From: Candidatus Pacearchaeota archaeon
GTDB lineage: Archaea > Nanobdellota > Nanobdellia > Pacearchaeales > GW2011-AR1
Direction of reading: 5' to 3'
NCBI GenBank assembly: GCA_014728745.1
Contig: WJLC01000062.1
Span: 1 to 12,980 of the forward strand
Length of the DNA: 12,980 nucleotides
The notes below the pieces were generated by a model. The model saw only the letters and a program-made list of their open reading frames with translations, had not been told where the DNA came from and searched no databases. The translations under genes were made by a program, and so were the position numbers. This document shows positions 1-8,209 of the stretch, piece after piece; positions within the stretch are counted from its first letter, which is position 1, and the number at the start of each line of letters is the position of its first letter.

Positions 1-16
1 CTGTAATCTTCTTCAT
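1..16 (-). CDS. Start of an unidentified gene (first five codons only)
   Basis: On the minus strand an ATG at 16-14 overlaps the TGA stop of the 1896-residue gene (15-13) in the ATGA arrangement typical of translational coupling. It opens a frame reading M-K-K-I-T before the window ends. A strong Shine-Dalgarno (GGAGGAG) lies just upstream. MKK-I is a common N-terminus for secreted proteins, but five codons cannot identify a product. The overlap makes it very likely the next gene of the same surface-protein operon. Confidence 0.6.
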
Positions 17-3000
17 ACTTCTCCTCCAGTAACATCTCCATTTATCCTCAATAATCCATCAAAATTGTTTATTTTGGCTAATCCCATATCCTGATATTTC
101 TCAGGATCTATAGTTCCCACATCAATCATAATATCTGCTCCTTGTTCAAGCAACGGCATTACTCTATCTAAATATCTTGTTTCATTAATCCAAACAGTTT
201 TGCTAAAACAATTGTGAAATGCATCTGTAAGACCTCTTAAAAGATTTCTTTCTAAGAAAACACATCCTTCCAAACCTTCTTCTTCTAAATTCCTGCTTAT
301 TGTCATGCATTCTTCTTCATCGCAAAATTGTGCTCCTTCTCCACATGCACTGCATCTTTTTGTTGCAATTGCAGCCCTTTCTTCCTCTTCTAATGTTTCT
401 TTTGTTTCTTTTACAACTCTGTCTGCCTGATTCTCTTGATAAACTCCTAAAGCAAGCTCTGCATAAGTATCTCCTCTTAACAATCTTAATCTTGCTTTGT
501 GAGTCTGCAAATAAACTTTATTGAGAGTTTTACTTATCTTAGTTATTTTATCAAAAGGGTTAAATGTCCAAAATATCTCATCATATTCTGCATCAAATTG
601 AGCAGGAGGAATAAATGTCCCACTATCTTCTAGGATTTTAATTGAATTCTCAGTTAATTGAGACAGTGTCTCATTTGCAACTACAGGATTTTCAATTACA
701 TCCTCTGCTGTACTTGTATCTAACCAGCATTTCATATTCTGATTTCCGCAATAACCTACTTCAATCCATCTCTGTTTTTCAGTGTTTATCTGAGGGTCAG
801 AGCCTTTGCCTGGATTTTCAGTTGCACATATTCTTGTTATTCCTTTATTATATATTGCTGGGTCAATTAATTCCTCTGCCATTCCTCCAGCACTAGGAGT
901 AAGTAAGCTGTAAGCGCTTGGGGTTCCTGAAATACATGCAGATTCAGTCCTAATGTTTCTCTCTTCTATTTGCTGTTGTTTGTATTTTGAGGATGCATAA
1001 TCTACAGCAAAATCAGTTGAAACTGATTTAAATCCGCATTCTTCTTGACCATTAACACTAATACATAATTCAGTGTAACCAGTAGGAGCTGTAAAGTCAA
1101 TTGTTTCTGACTCTGTATCTCCCTCAGGAATATACCCTTGAGCAACTATTCTTGTTCCTCCCACATCTTTGTAATAGCTTCCACCTGCCTTACTTCTCAA
1201 ATAAACTTTATAATAAGCCCTGCTTCCCTGACCTGCAAAAATGTAATAAAATACCTTGTATTGTGATTGCGGTGGTGTTGTTGCAGAAGTAAATGGAACA
1301 ATATCAATTCTTCCATGAAATTGAGGCGGTGACTCTGGCTCAGTTAATTGATCTAAAAGATTTCCTGTCTGAGGTGCAACCCCTGAAATATATGTCTTAC
1401 AAAATAAACTTCCTATTTCTTGAGTTGTTCTTGCCTTAAATGCAGAAAAAGAACTTGCTGCATAATAACTTGTAAAATAATCAAAAGACTTCTTACCTCT
1501 ATTCCATGCATCTTGCACACTCAAATACTCTCCTCCACCTCTTGCAGTTGTTTTTCCAAATAATCCTGCAACAAGCTTTTGAACTCCTATCTCAGCTATA
1601 GGTCCTACTTGTCTCATAAAAATATCACAAAAATGTATGCTAAAAATCTCATCACAAATTCCAATCATTTGTCCTGTTTCAAGGCTTTCTTGTAAACAAC
1701 CCCTGTATTCATCTAAAACACCTATCCATGACTCTAATCCTGCATGAATTCCCTTTAAGCAAAAAGGTATCCAAATCCCCTCTCTAAAATTAGGGAGGCA
1801 TAAGAAAACCCCTCCAAAAACACCTGTCTGAACAACATCCTTAACAGGGTATTTCCCTCCTAAGTCACACCTACTTGAAGGGCAAATCACTGGGTCACAA
1901 AGATTAAACATAATCTGGCAATCTCTAGGAGACATGAAATCCTGGCACTGCATTCCTGGAATGTTTGCAGCAGGAGCACCAATATCTAAAACATTCCCTG
2001 CAATTTTCATTTGTCCAGTCATTCCAGATTCATATTTTCTTGAAGCTTCTTCAATTGCATTAACAGCCTCTCTTACTTTTTCCTTAGCCTCTGTTTCACT
2101 TAATCCAGGAAATTGATTGTATGGTTGTCCTGTTGCAAGGTTTATCATTTGGCATATATCATCTGCTGAATCTGAATGAAATTCTTGCAAATTATTTTCC
2201 CCTACATTGCATAAGTAAAAGCTATTAACTCTTCCAGATTTATCATAGGATCTTATATTGCTTCCAACAGGAAGAGTCTGCCTTGTTGCTGCATACCATC
2301 CATGCCTTATATCAAAAGGAACAATTGCAGGTAATTCCTCATTAGCTCCTGATGTAAAATAACGCACCTCTGGATTCAAAAACTTGTTTTTGTAAGAACC
2401 AGAATCATACTTATTAAAAATAACATTATTCCTCACTTCATTGGCTTTTTTCTGAATCTTATTCAATTCCTCCCCACTTAAATCAATAGGTTGTCCATTT
2501 TCATCATAAACATTTGCAACACCATAATATTTTGTTCCTTTTGAAACATCTGTCTCTGGGTCTTGTAATTCAAGATAAAAATTCTCTCCTTTGTATCTGT
2601 AACCCTGGACCTCCATTCCTGTTTTTATCTCTCCTAATTCTTCGCCTTCCTTTACCTTATACCCTTCATAAACCTCATACTTTGCAGCCTCGTGTTTTCC
2701 TAATGTCCATGGAACATTACCTAGTTTTTCTTTTGATTTTGATGCAGCTTCTCCCAATGCTTTTTTTTCTGATGTTTCTGTATAAATTGTTGAAATCTCA
2801 GATTCAAGCTCATTCTTAGTTAAAGAATCTAATCCCTCTCCACTAATCTGGGCATTTAATTCAAGAGATTTTATCTCATCAATAGTCATTGAAGAAGCAT
2901 TTAAATCCTCTACAAAAGTATCTATAGAAACTTCTTTGTCTCCCACAGTCATTGTATCTCCAAACTTTCTCTTAAGACTTGTTTTCAAATTGCTTTTATA

Positions 3001-5703
3001 TTCAGAATCAACATATCTTTCTTTAAGCTCTTCTGTGTTAACAACCTCTTCTCCAAAAAGGCCTTCTTTTTTTGCAATTCCCTCTTGAATTCTTTTAATC
3101 TTTTCATTCTGCTCTTCGATTCCCTCTGCATAAGAATTAACCTGGTTTTCAATCTTATTAGCATTCTCAGTAAGGCAATCATTAACACTTACATAATTAA
3201 CAGGTTCTCCTTCTAGTTTTTTTGTTTCAAGGGCTGTTGCACACTTCTCATTCCATCCTCCTGGACCCCTCATAACTTTTTGCCTTGCAATTCCCTTGCC
3301 TCCAATGTTTGCAAAGAAATTTTTAATTATCAAAGCACTTCCTACTACAAGGCATGTTTTCTCAAGCTTTTGTGTTAAATCTCCAATCTTATCAGATATT
3401 TCACTCCATCTCTCAATTGTGTCATTTAAAGTCCTAATAATCTCTTTTGTTTTGTCAGGAGACAATTGTATAGATCTTTTTTCAATCCCAATTTTAAAAG
3501 AAAAATTAGTCTTGCTTCCAACATTGTTTATGTTTGGAACTACTGCCACATTTGCAGATTTTTCTAATTTTACATTTTGAAGAGTAAAGCTGTACTGGCT
3601 TCCAAAGTTCTCAGATTGACCTTTTCTCAATGTTCTTGTTTCAATAAAAAATTCTCTTACCCTAGCCTTAGTTGCCTCTCTATCTCCTAAAAGCCATTCT
3701 CTGTTAAGAGAAACCTTTACTTTAGCAGAATTATCAGTTAAATCAACTAATTGCATATATGCTCCTTCTTCATTGCCCCAAATTTCATCTTTTCCTAAAA
3801 AGAACGTATCAGTTGAGCCATCTGGGTTCATCATTAAAATCTCTGCTCCAAATTCTTCTTCACTTGGTTCATAAACATCAATAAAACTAATCTTTCTGTT
3901 CTTTCCATTAATAAAAGACCATGAAGTAGAAGTCTCAGAGCTTGAAAGAATTGCACTTCTCTGACATTTGTTGTCTTTAACAAGCTGTTCATAAAGTTTT
4001 GACTCTGGGAATCTCTGTTTGAATTTTCCGCATGTTTCAAGAACAGTGTCTTTTTGGTTTAATTCTTCTTGAAGCCTGATAAGGGATTCAAAGGCTTTTT
4101 CTCCATAAGTATATCCTTTTCCTTTCACATCTTCATCAGAATACAATTCAATAATTGTCTCATAATCCTCTACTGCCCTAGAATAATTATTTTCAACAGC
4201 CTCACTTTCAAAAGACTCATCAACAATTCCTGCAAACCCAATTAATTTTATATTATCTCTTCCAATCCCTTTTGTATCCCCCTTAGAAATAATCTGTATT
4301 TGCTTGTTCTCTGAAATATGTTGGTAAAGATAATTAGTAGTTCCTGCAAAAAATCTTCCCATTTTTTTAACTAAATTCAATAAGGTACTTTTTTCCACCT
4401 CTTTTTCAGTTTCATATGCAGACCCAACAAAAGATTTCACAAATCTAAGATCTTTGTCAGACAATCTATCAACCTTGTTTTTCATAGGCATTCCAACAAT
4501 AACAACATCTAAATCCTCTTCTTTTCCTGTTCCTTTTTTTGTTCCAGCATATCCTAAATAATAACTTGTAGGGAATTTTATGTCAGAACGTGTAACATCT
4601 GTTTGATCAAACAAATGATCTCCAACTTCTGCAATAACTTGTTTTTCTCCATTAATGTCTAATCTAACTTTAGGATTAATACTTAATTCAAAAGTCTTGA
4701 CAGAGGAATCATACCCATTTGTATCATCTTCTCTGCATCTTAATCTAACACTTTTTCTTAATCCTGCCTTTGTAATTTCTTCAACAGTGCACTTATCTTC
4801 TAAAAACGACTCTCCTCTTTTAACCTCAACATAATTATCATTAATCCTTAAAACTGCTCTTGTATCTGGATTTCCTAAATCAAAAAGCTTTAATCTCAGG
4901 TTTGCAAAACATGCAAATCCTGGAAGAAAAATTTCTCCAGAAGTCTCTCCTTTTTCAAGAGTAAATGTCTGAAGTTTTTTATTATCATCATAAACAGAAA
5001 TAACTGCATCAGTATTTGTTATATCCTCTGCCCTTAAGAATCCTCTTCCGTTCCAAAAACTGTATTTTACTTTTTCACTTTCCCAATTCTCATCAGAAAC
5101 CTCGTCAAGATAATAACTTGCTTTTCCTACTCCAAAGGCATTCTTAACATCATATTTTATTTCTGCAGTCAGATTCCCTTCAACTGTCTCAGGTATTGCG
5201 CTTGCATTTGGCTGTTTTCTTAAAACAATAACTGCGTATCCAACATTATCTAATATAGGAGAAGAAATCCTTTCTTTAGTTCCTAATGCAGCTCTTGCAG
5301 GCTGATATCCTATTCCTGCAATTTCTTGAGGCAGTTTCCCCGTTATAGACATTGAATCAATTGCATCAACATCAATAAGAGGGTTTATTTTTGTTGCAGC
5401 AAGCTTGCAAAAAACAGGCACATTCTGCTCTTCAAGTAAATCATCTCTAACAACAGCAGGTTCACATCCAAAAGGAGCTATTTGTATTACAAAATCCTGT
5501 CCTTGCTGACACATCTCATCATCAAATTCCAAAGAACTTGCATCTGCTCCAAAAATTTCAGGACCCTGATATGAGCTAAATTGAGGGCTTGATCTTCTAT
5601 AAGCACTAGCAAGTCCAGAAACCAGAACAATTAATAGAAATGCCATTAATAATATAATCCAGATTCTCAATGCGATTTGTTTTTTAATGTCTCTTTTTGT
5701 CAT
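13..5703 (-). CDS. Giant exported cysteine-containing protein (1896 aa), function unknown
   Basis: I do not recognise a named family. Residues 11-34 form one hydrophobic helix after a basic N-terminus and end in ALASA-type small residues, so it is a signal peptide or membrane anchor; the rest should be outside the cell. Visible regions: early cysteines C65, C80 and C99; a helical, TPR-like stretch near 503-580; charged coiled-coil segments near 743-785 and 843-915, with a short hydrophobic patch between them; a dense cysteine cluster near 1250-1362; and a C-terminal CSAC...C...C cluster from about 1784. No catalytic motif is apparent. The mixed beta/coiled-coil build suggests a structural or adhesive surface protein. 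Similar proteins appear, from memory, in Pacearchaeota/Woesearchaeota genomes. It starts 31 nt after the stop of the 634-residue gene and overlaps the next gene by ATGA, so the three are probably co-transcribed. No Shine-Dalgarno precedes its ATG. The frame is intact from start to stop. Confidence 0.93.
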   Translation of the reverse strand: MTKRDIKKQIALRIWIILLMAFLLIVLVSGLASAYRRSSPQFSSYQGPEIFGADASSLEFDDEMCQQGQDFVIQIAPFGCEPAVVRDDLLEEQNVPVFCKLAATKINPLIDVDAIDSMSITGKLPQEIAGIGYQPARAALGTKERISSPILDNVGYAVIVLRKQPNASAIPETVEGNLTAEIKYDVKNAFGVGKASYYLDEVSDENWESEKVKYSFWNGRGFLRAEDITNTDAVISVYDDNKKLQTFTLEKGETSGEIFLPGFACFANLRLKLFDLGNPDTRAVLRINDNYVEVKRGESFLEDKCTVEEITKAGLRKSVRLRCREDDTNGYDSSVKTFELSINPKVRLDINGEKQVIAEVGDHLFDQTDVTRSDIKFPTSYYLGYAGTKKGTGKEEDLDVVIVGMPMKNKVDRLSDKDLRFVKSFVGSAYETEKEVEKSTLLNLVKKMGRFFAGTTNYLYQHISENKQIQIISKGDTKGIGRDNIKLIGFAGIVDESFESEAVENNYSRAVEDYETIIELYSDEDVKGKGYTYGEKAFESLIRLQEELNQKDTVLETCGKFKQRFPESKLYEQLVKDNKCQRSAILSSSETSTSWSFINGKNRKISFIDVYEPSEEEFGAEILMMNPDGSTDTFFLGKDEIWGNEEGAYMQLVDLTDNSAKVKVSLNREWLLGDREATKARVREFFIETRTLRKGQSENFGSQYSFTLQNVKLEKSANVAVVPNINNVGSKTNFSFKIGIEKRSIQLSPDKTKEIIRTLNDTIERWSEISDKIGDLTQKLEKTCLVVGSALIIKNFFANIGGKGIARQKVMRGPGGWNEKCATALETKKLEGEPVNYVSVNDCLTENANKIENQVNSYAEGIEEQNEKIKRIQEGIAKKEGLFGEEVVNTEELKERYVDSEYKSNLKTSLKRKFGDTMTVGDKEVSIDTFVEDLNASSMTIDEIKSLELNAQISGEGLDSLTKNELESEISTIYTETSEKKALGEAASKSKEKLGNVPWTLGKHEAAKYEVYEGYKVKEGEELGEIKTGMEVQGYRYKGENFYLELQDPETDVSKGTKYYGVANVYDENGQPIDLSGEELNKIQKKANEVRNNVIFNKYDSGSYKNKFLNPEVRYFTSGANEELPAIVPFDIRHGWYAATRQTLPVGSNIRSYDKSGRVNSFYLCNVGENNLQEFHSDSADDICQMINLATGQPYNQFPGLSETEAKEKVREAVNAIEEASRKYESGMTGQMKIAGNVLDIGAPAANIPGMQCQDFMSPRDCQIMFNLCDPVICPSSRCDLGGKYPVKDVVQTGVFGGVFLCLPNFREGIWIPFCLKGIHAGLESWIGVLDEYRGCLQESLETGQMIGICDEIFSIHFCDIFMRQVGPIAEIGVQKLVAGLFGKTTARGGGEYLSVQDAWNRGKKSFDYFTSYYAASSFSAFKARTTQEIGSLFCKTYISGVAPQTGNLLDQLTEPESPPQFHGRIDIVPFTSATTPPQSQYKVFYYIFAGQGSRAYYKVYLRSKAGGSYYKDVGGTRIVAQGYIPEGDTESETIDFTAPTGYTELCISVNGQEECGFKSVSTDFAVDYASSKYKQQQIEERNIRTESACISGTPSAYSLLTPSAGGMAEELIDPAIYNKGITRICATENPGKGSDPQINTEKQRWIEVGYCGNQNMKCWLDTSTAEDVIENPVVANETLSQLTENSIKILEDSGTFIPPAQFDAEYDEIFWTFNPFDKITKISKTLNKVYLQTHKARLRLLRGDTYAELALGVYQENQADRVVKETKETLEEEERAAIATKRCSACGEGAQFCDEEECMTISRNLEEEGLEGCVFLERNLLRGLTDAFHNCFSKTVWINETRYLDRVMPLLEQGADIMIDVGTIDPEKYQDMGLAKINNFDGLLRINGDVTGGEV
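21..27 (-). promoter_or_regulatory. Strong Shine-Dalgarno for the overlapping downstream gene
   Basis: GGAGGAG on the minus strand sits 4 nt before the ATG at 16-14, inside the last codons of the 1896-residue gene. Most other starts in the window lack such a motif, so this one supports a real re-initiation site. Confidence 0.6.
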
Positions 5704-5734
5704 CTTTGCTAGTTTTAAATCATTTTTTTATTTA

Positions 5735-7639
5735 TTATCTGAATAAAATTGTTAAATCCTGGTTTTCAAATAAATCATAATTCTCTTGTAAATCCTCTAT
5801 GCTTCTTGGAGTTGGAAGACCTTCTGCATTTATATCTATTATGCTGCTAGACTCTAATTCTGAATCAAGGACATAATAGCTTTCTGTTCCTCCACCAACT
5901 AATGCATTTTCTACTGTCTGAGCAGGAATTTCAATATCAAAGCATTTCTCTTGTGTTAAACCTAAAAATCCCCCTACTCCTGTCTCAGTTACTTCTGTGC
6001 AATATTCTCTTGTAGTTTCTGGGATATTTATTGTTGTGTTCTTATAAATAAGAACCTCTACATCATATTGTCCTTGTCTTAAGTCAACAGTATTGTCATC
6101 AGGGTAAAGTATTGTCTCAGTTAATCCAGTCTCATTGTTTATGAAAGTCACTACTGCTTCTCCAGAATAAACTCTTCCATCTAATTTAATTTCTACTCTC
6201 TGCTCATACATCTTAGGAAGAAAAAGATCTGCAATAATTCCCTCCTCAACACTTTCTACAAAATATTTTGTTTTATCATATCCTTGTGCCTCTGCCACAA
6301 TCTGTCCGTTAATACACTGAGGGAATAATGCTGTTAAACTTCCGTCTTGCCCTGTAGCACCAATATTACAAACCTGTCCAAAACATGCAAAAGAGATATT
6401 TGCCTGTATTGGATTCAAATAATTATCAAAAGTGTTTACTTGTATTTCAGTATTTTTATATTCACACAATTCTGGGTCAGGAACATCTAAAGCCTGTGTG
6501 TCCAAAGGTTCTCTTGGCTTATTACCTTGAATTACAACTGCAAAAGGGAATTGAAAAATCTCTTCTCCACTCTCTGAATAAACCTGAATTAAAACAGGAT
6601 AATTTACATCATAAACAAAATGATAAGGCACATAGCAAAATCCAAGAGCTGCCATTCCTGGTTGATTTCCTACTGGCTCAGCAACAAGAAGATTTCCTTC
6701 AGTTGGATTAACCTCAAAACTGTGAGGCCATTGCTTAGAATTCAAAAATCTTACATTTTCCTCAACAGGTAAATCAACTATGAAATACTTATTATCTTCT
6801 TCAGTTAATGTTAGTTCCTCAGAATCAACTTTTAAAGCGGCTACATTTGCTACAATAGCATCTTCTAATTCATTGAAAACATCATCAGCACTCCAAATTT
6901 TTGGAGCGCAAGTTATTTCATTGCCATCTACAGGAGCATATAATCTAATAGTATCAACACCATAATTTTCTAAGAATAATGTTTCTTGCTCATATTCATA
7001 AATCTGTCTTGCTGAATCATAAAGCTTTCCTAAACTACTATCAACAAGAACCTCATGCCTATTAACTAAGACAGTATCATTTGCTTTTTCTAATCTTAAA
7101 GGAACATCTAAAACAACACTAACATCATTCTCATTTATTGTGACATCTGCCTCAACCTCCTCTCCTCTTATTATTGTGTATCCTTCACCATACCATTCAT
7201 CTAAAATGCAGGTTTCTATTTCCTGAGCAACAAATTCTTCTAACTGCTCCTCCATCATTGACTTGCTTGGAACCTGTTCTTTTTGAATATTATTTCCTGA
7301 AACATAATACCAATAAGGGATAGGATTTCCAAGAAAATTCAAATGAGAGGAAAAAGGCATGTATGTTGAACCTTGCTCAAATTCAGGAAGTTCAATATAT
7401 CCTCCTTGGCTTTCTAAAACATTTATACCTGTTAAAGTGTCTTCCTCAATGCACGACAAAAAACTATTGTATGCAGGCTCTAGATTAGCAGGCACTTCTG
7501 CAACCTGAACAACATTTCTAAAAATGAAAAAAGCTGCTACAGATGCTACTAAAAGTATTGCAATTATTATAAAAATCGTTACTTGCGCTTGTTTTTTATT
7601 TAGAATACTGCCAAATATTTGCTTCCTCTTTTCAAACAT
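5735..7639 (-). CDS. Membrane-anchored extracellular protein with pilin-like N-terminus (634 aa)
   Basis: Residues 1-19 are basic and end in NKKQAQ. They are followed by a continuous hydrophobic helix (about 20-41) that begins VTIFIIIAILLV. This resembles class III (archaellin/pilin-type) signal sequences and is a recurring N-terminus in DPANN surface proteins; processing by a prepilin peptidase is inference. Outside the membrane come an alpha/beta region with C63 and a second cysteine near residue 150, then beta-rich segments. From about residue 400 to 560 these look like carboxypeptidase-regulatory/PEGA-type Ig-like folds with cysteines. The tail is acidic. No enzyme motif is visible. It lies 31 nt ahead of the giant exported protein and probably shares its transcript and complex. 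A TATA box 25 nt upstream of the ATG suggests a leaderless mRNA, which supports the chosen start. It could be a pilus-associated subunit, adhesin or envelope protein. Confidence 0.92.
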   Translation of the reverse strand: MFEKRKQIFGSILNKKQAQVTIFIIIAILLVASVAAFFIFRNVVQVAEVPANLEPAYNSFLSCIEEDTLTGINVLESQGGYIELPEFEQGSTYMPFSSHLNFLGNPIPYWYYVSGNNIQKEQVPSKSMMEEQLEEFVAQEIETCILDEWYGEGYTIIRGEEVEADVTINENDVSVVLDVPLRLEKANDTVLVNRHEVLVDSSLGKLYDSARQIYEYEQETLFLENYGVDTIRLYAPVDGNEITCAPKIWSADDVFNELEDAIVANVAALKVDSEELTLTEEDNKYFIVDLPVEENVRFLNSKQWPHSFEVNPTEGNLLVAEPVGNQPGMAALGFCYVPYHFVYDVNYPVLIQVYSESGEEIFQFPFAVVIQGNKPREPLDTQALDVPDPELCEYKNTEIQVNTFDNYLNPIQANISFACFGQVCNIGATGQDGSLTALFPQCINGQIVAEAQGYDKTKYFVESVEEGIIADLFLPKMYEQRVEIKLDGRVYSGEAVVTFINNETGLTETILYPDDNTVDLRQGQYDVEVLIYKNTTINIPETTREYCTEVTETGVGGFLGLTQEKCFDIEIPAQTVENALVGGGTESYYVLDSELESSSIIDINAEGLPTPRSIEDLQENYDLFENQDLTILFR

Positions 7640-7660
7640 AAAAAATTAATGCAAATTGTC

Positions 7661-7668
7661 TATATAAA
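7661..7668 (-). promoter_or_regulatory. TATA box of the surface-protein operon
   Basis: TTTATATA on the minus strand is centred about 25 nt before the ATG at 7639. That is the archaeal TATA-to-start distance, so transcription should begin at or next to the start codon (leaderless). No Shine-Dalgarno is present. Confidence 0.55.
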
Positions 7669-7752
7669 GTTTATTGACTTATATTAATAGGCAAATACAA
7701 TTACTTCTAACAATTACCTCTGATTTTCAAAACCCTTCAAGATGTAAAAAAC

Positions 7753-7932
7753 CTAATCTCCTTTTATAAGGTTCTTAACACCTGATATTATTACAAGAAC
7801 CGCTGCAATTAAAAAAATCAATCCCTCAATTGCTCCTGCAATAGGTAATGAAACAAAATCAAAAGATGCATTTGCTAAATACAAACCTATCAATAGATAA
7901 ATTACACCCAGTGTTTTACTTATTGCTCCCAT
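7753..7932 (-). CDS. Small two-helix membrane protein (59 aa), unknown
   Basis: ATG at 7932 opens a 59-codon frame ending in TAG at 7755-7753. The product has two hydrophobic helices, roughly residues 6-22 and 36-53, joined by a short loop with F-D-F-V-S-L-P, and a basic C-terminus (KNLIKGD). That is a plausible small integral membrane protein with no recognisable family. A palindromic ATTTAAAT box is centred 26 nt upstream of the ATG, consistent with a leaderless start; there is no Shine-Dalgarno. It precedes the 634-residue surface protein on the same strand with a 113-nt gap that holds that gene's own TATA box, so co-transcription is possible but not required. It is easily missed because of its length. 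Confidence 0.7.
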   Translation of the reverse strand: MGAISKTLGVIYLLIGLYLANASFDFVSLPIAGAIEGLIFLIAAVLVIISGVKNLIKGD

Positions 7933-7954
7933 AATTAAAAAATATAAATAAAGT

Positions 7955-7962
7955 ATTTAAAT
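7955..7962. promoter_or_regulatory. Palindromic TATA box shared by divergent tRNA-Val and 59-aa gene
   Basis: ATTTAAAT reads the same on both strands. Its centre is about 26 nt from the minus-strand ATG at 7932 and about 36 nt from the mature 5' end of tRNA-Val at 7995. Both spacings suit an archaeal TATA box, so one site may drive both directions. A second A/T box at 7943-7950 is less well placed for either gene. Confidence 0.45.
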
Positions 7963-7994
7963 CTTACTTATGAAATAAATATTATTAGTGAAAA

Positions 7995-8066
7995 GGTCCT
8001 GTTGTCCAATGGTTAAGACGCTTCCTTGACGTGGAAGTAATCGCAGTTCGATTCTGCGCAGGACCA
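7995..8066 (+). tRNA. tRNA-Val (anticodon GAC)
   Basis: A complete cloverleaf folds by eye. The acceptor stem is GGTCCTG (7995-8001) with CAGGACC (8059-8065) and discriminator A at 8066. The D stem is GTC/GAC (8004-8006, 8017-8019). The anticodon stem CTTCC/GGAAG encloses the loop TTGACGT, giving anticodon GAC at 8028-8030 with T at position 33. The variable loop has four bases. The T stem CGCAG/CTGCG encloses TTCGATT. The A73 discriminator and anticodon A35/C36 agree with valine identity. CCA is not encoded and there is no intron. Confidence 0.93.
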
Positions 8067-8073
8067 TTTTTTT
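8067..8073 (+). terminator. Oligo-T terminator after tRNA-Val
   Basis: Seven consecutive T residues follow the tRNA discriminator base directly. Archaeal RNA polymerase terminates at such T tracts without needing a hairpin. Confidence 0.6.
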
Positions 8074-8124
8074 ATAATTTCAAACAGTTCCATTACCTTT
8101 AAAAACCTAAATCTCTACTCAAAA

Positions 8125-8132
8125 TTATAAAT
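8125..8132 (+). promoter_or_regulatory. Candidate TATA box for L44e/S3Ae
   Basis: TTATAAAT follows an A-rich stretch that could serve as BRE. A start 25-27 nt downstream would fall near 8153-8157, right at the base of the leader hairpin, giving a 5' leader of about 55 nt. Another A/T box (TTTAAAAA near 8098) is an alternative. Confidence 0.4.
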
Positions 8133-8138
8133 TAAATA

Positions 8139-8195
8139 GGAAATACTAATTTCCAAATTTGATATTTTTGCATTTGTGCAAAATTCTATCAAATT
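8139..8195 (+). promoter_or_regulatory. Leader hairpins upstream of L44e
   Basis: Two adjacent inverted repeats precede the L44e start. The first pairs GGAAAT (8139-8144) with ATTTCC (8149-8154). The second pairs AATTTGATA (8156-8164) with TATCAAATT (8187-8195), and inside it TTTTGCA (8166-8172) with TGCAAAA (8177-8183) around a TTTG loop. That is 16 base pairs with one small internal loop. The second ends 14 nt before the ATG, so it should lie in the 5' leader and could control translation. An autoregulatory role is inference. Confidence 0.5.
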
Positions 8196-8209
8196 CCTTA
8201 ATCAAAACA

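Noticed and set aside
300..3580. Several plus-strand and shifted frames of 60-101 codons inside the giant gene
   Set aside because: All are leucine- or serine-rich reflections of the 1896-residue frame and lack promoters or recognisable domains.
7697..7717. Direct repeat ACAATTAC spaced 13 bp, upstream of the 634-residue gene
   Set aside because: Two short A/T-rich copies with no partner elsewhere are too weak to call a binding site.
7995..8066. Reading this tRNA as tRNA-Asp (GTC)
   Set aside because: The five-base-pair anticodon stem fixes the loop as TTGACGT, so the anticodon is GAC (Val), supported by A73.
8159..8209. In-frame upstream ATG that would extend L44e by 17 residues, or encode a leader peptide
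   Set aside because: The extension is hydrophobic, absent from the family, and coincides with the leader hairpin; the internal MKIPKK start matches L44e.
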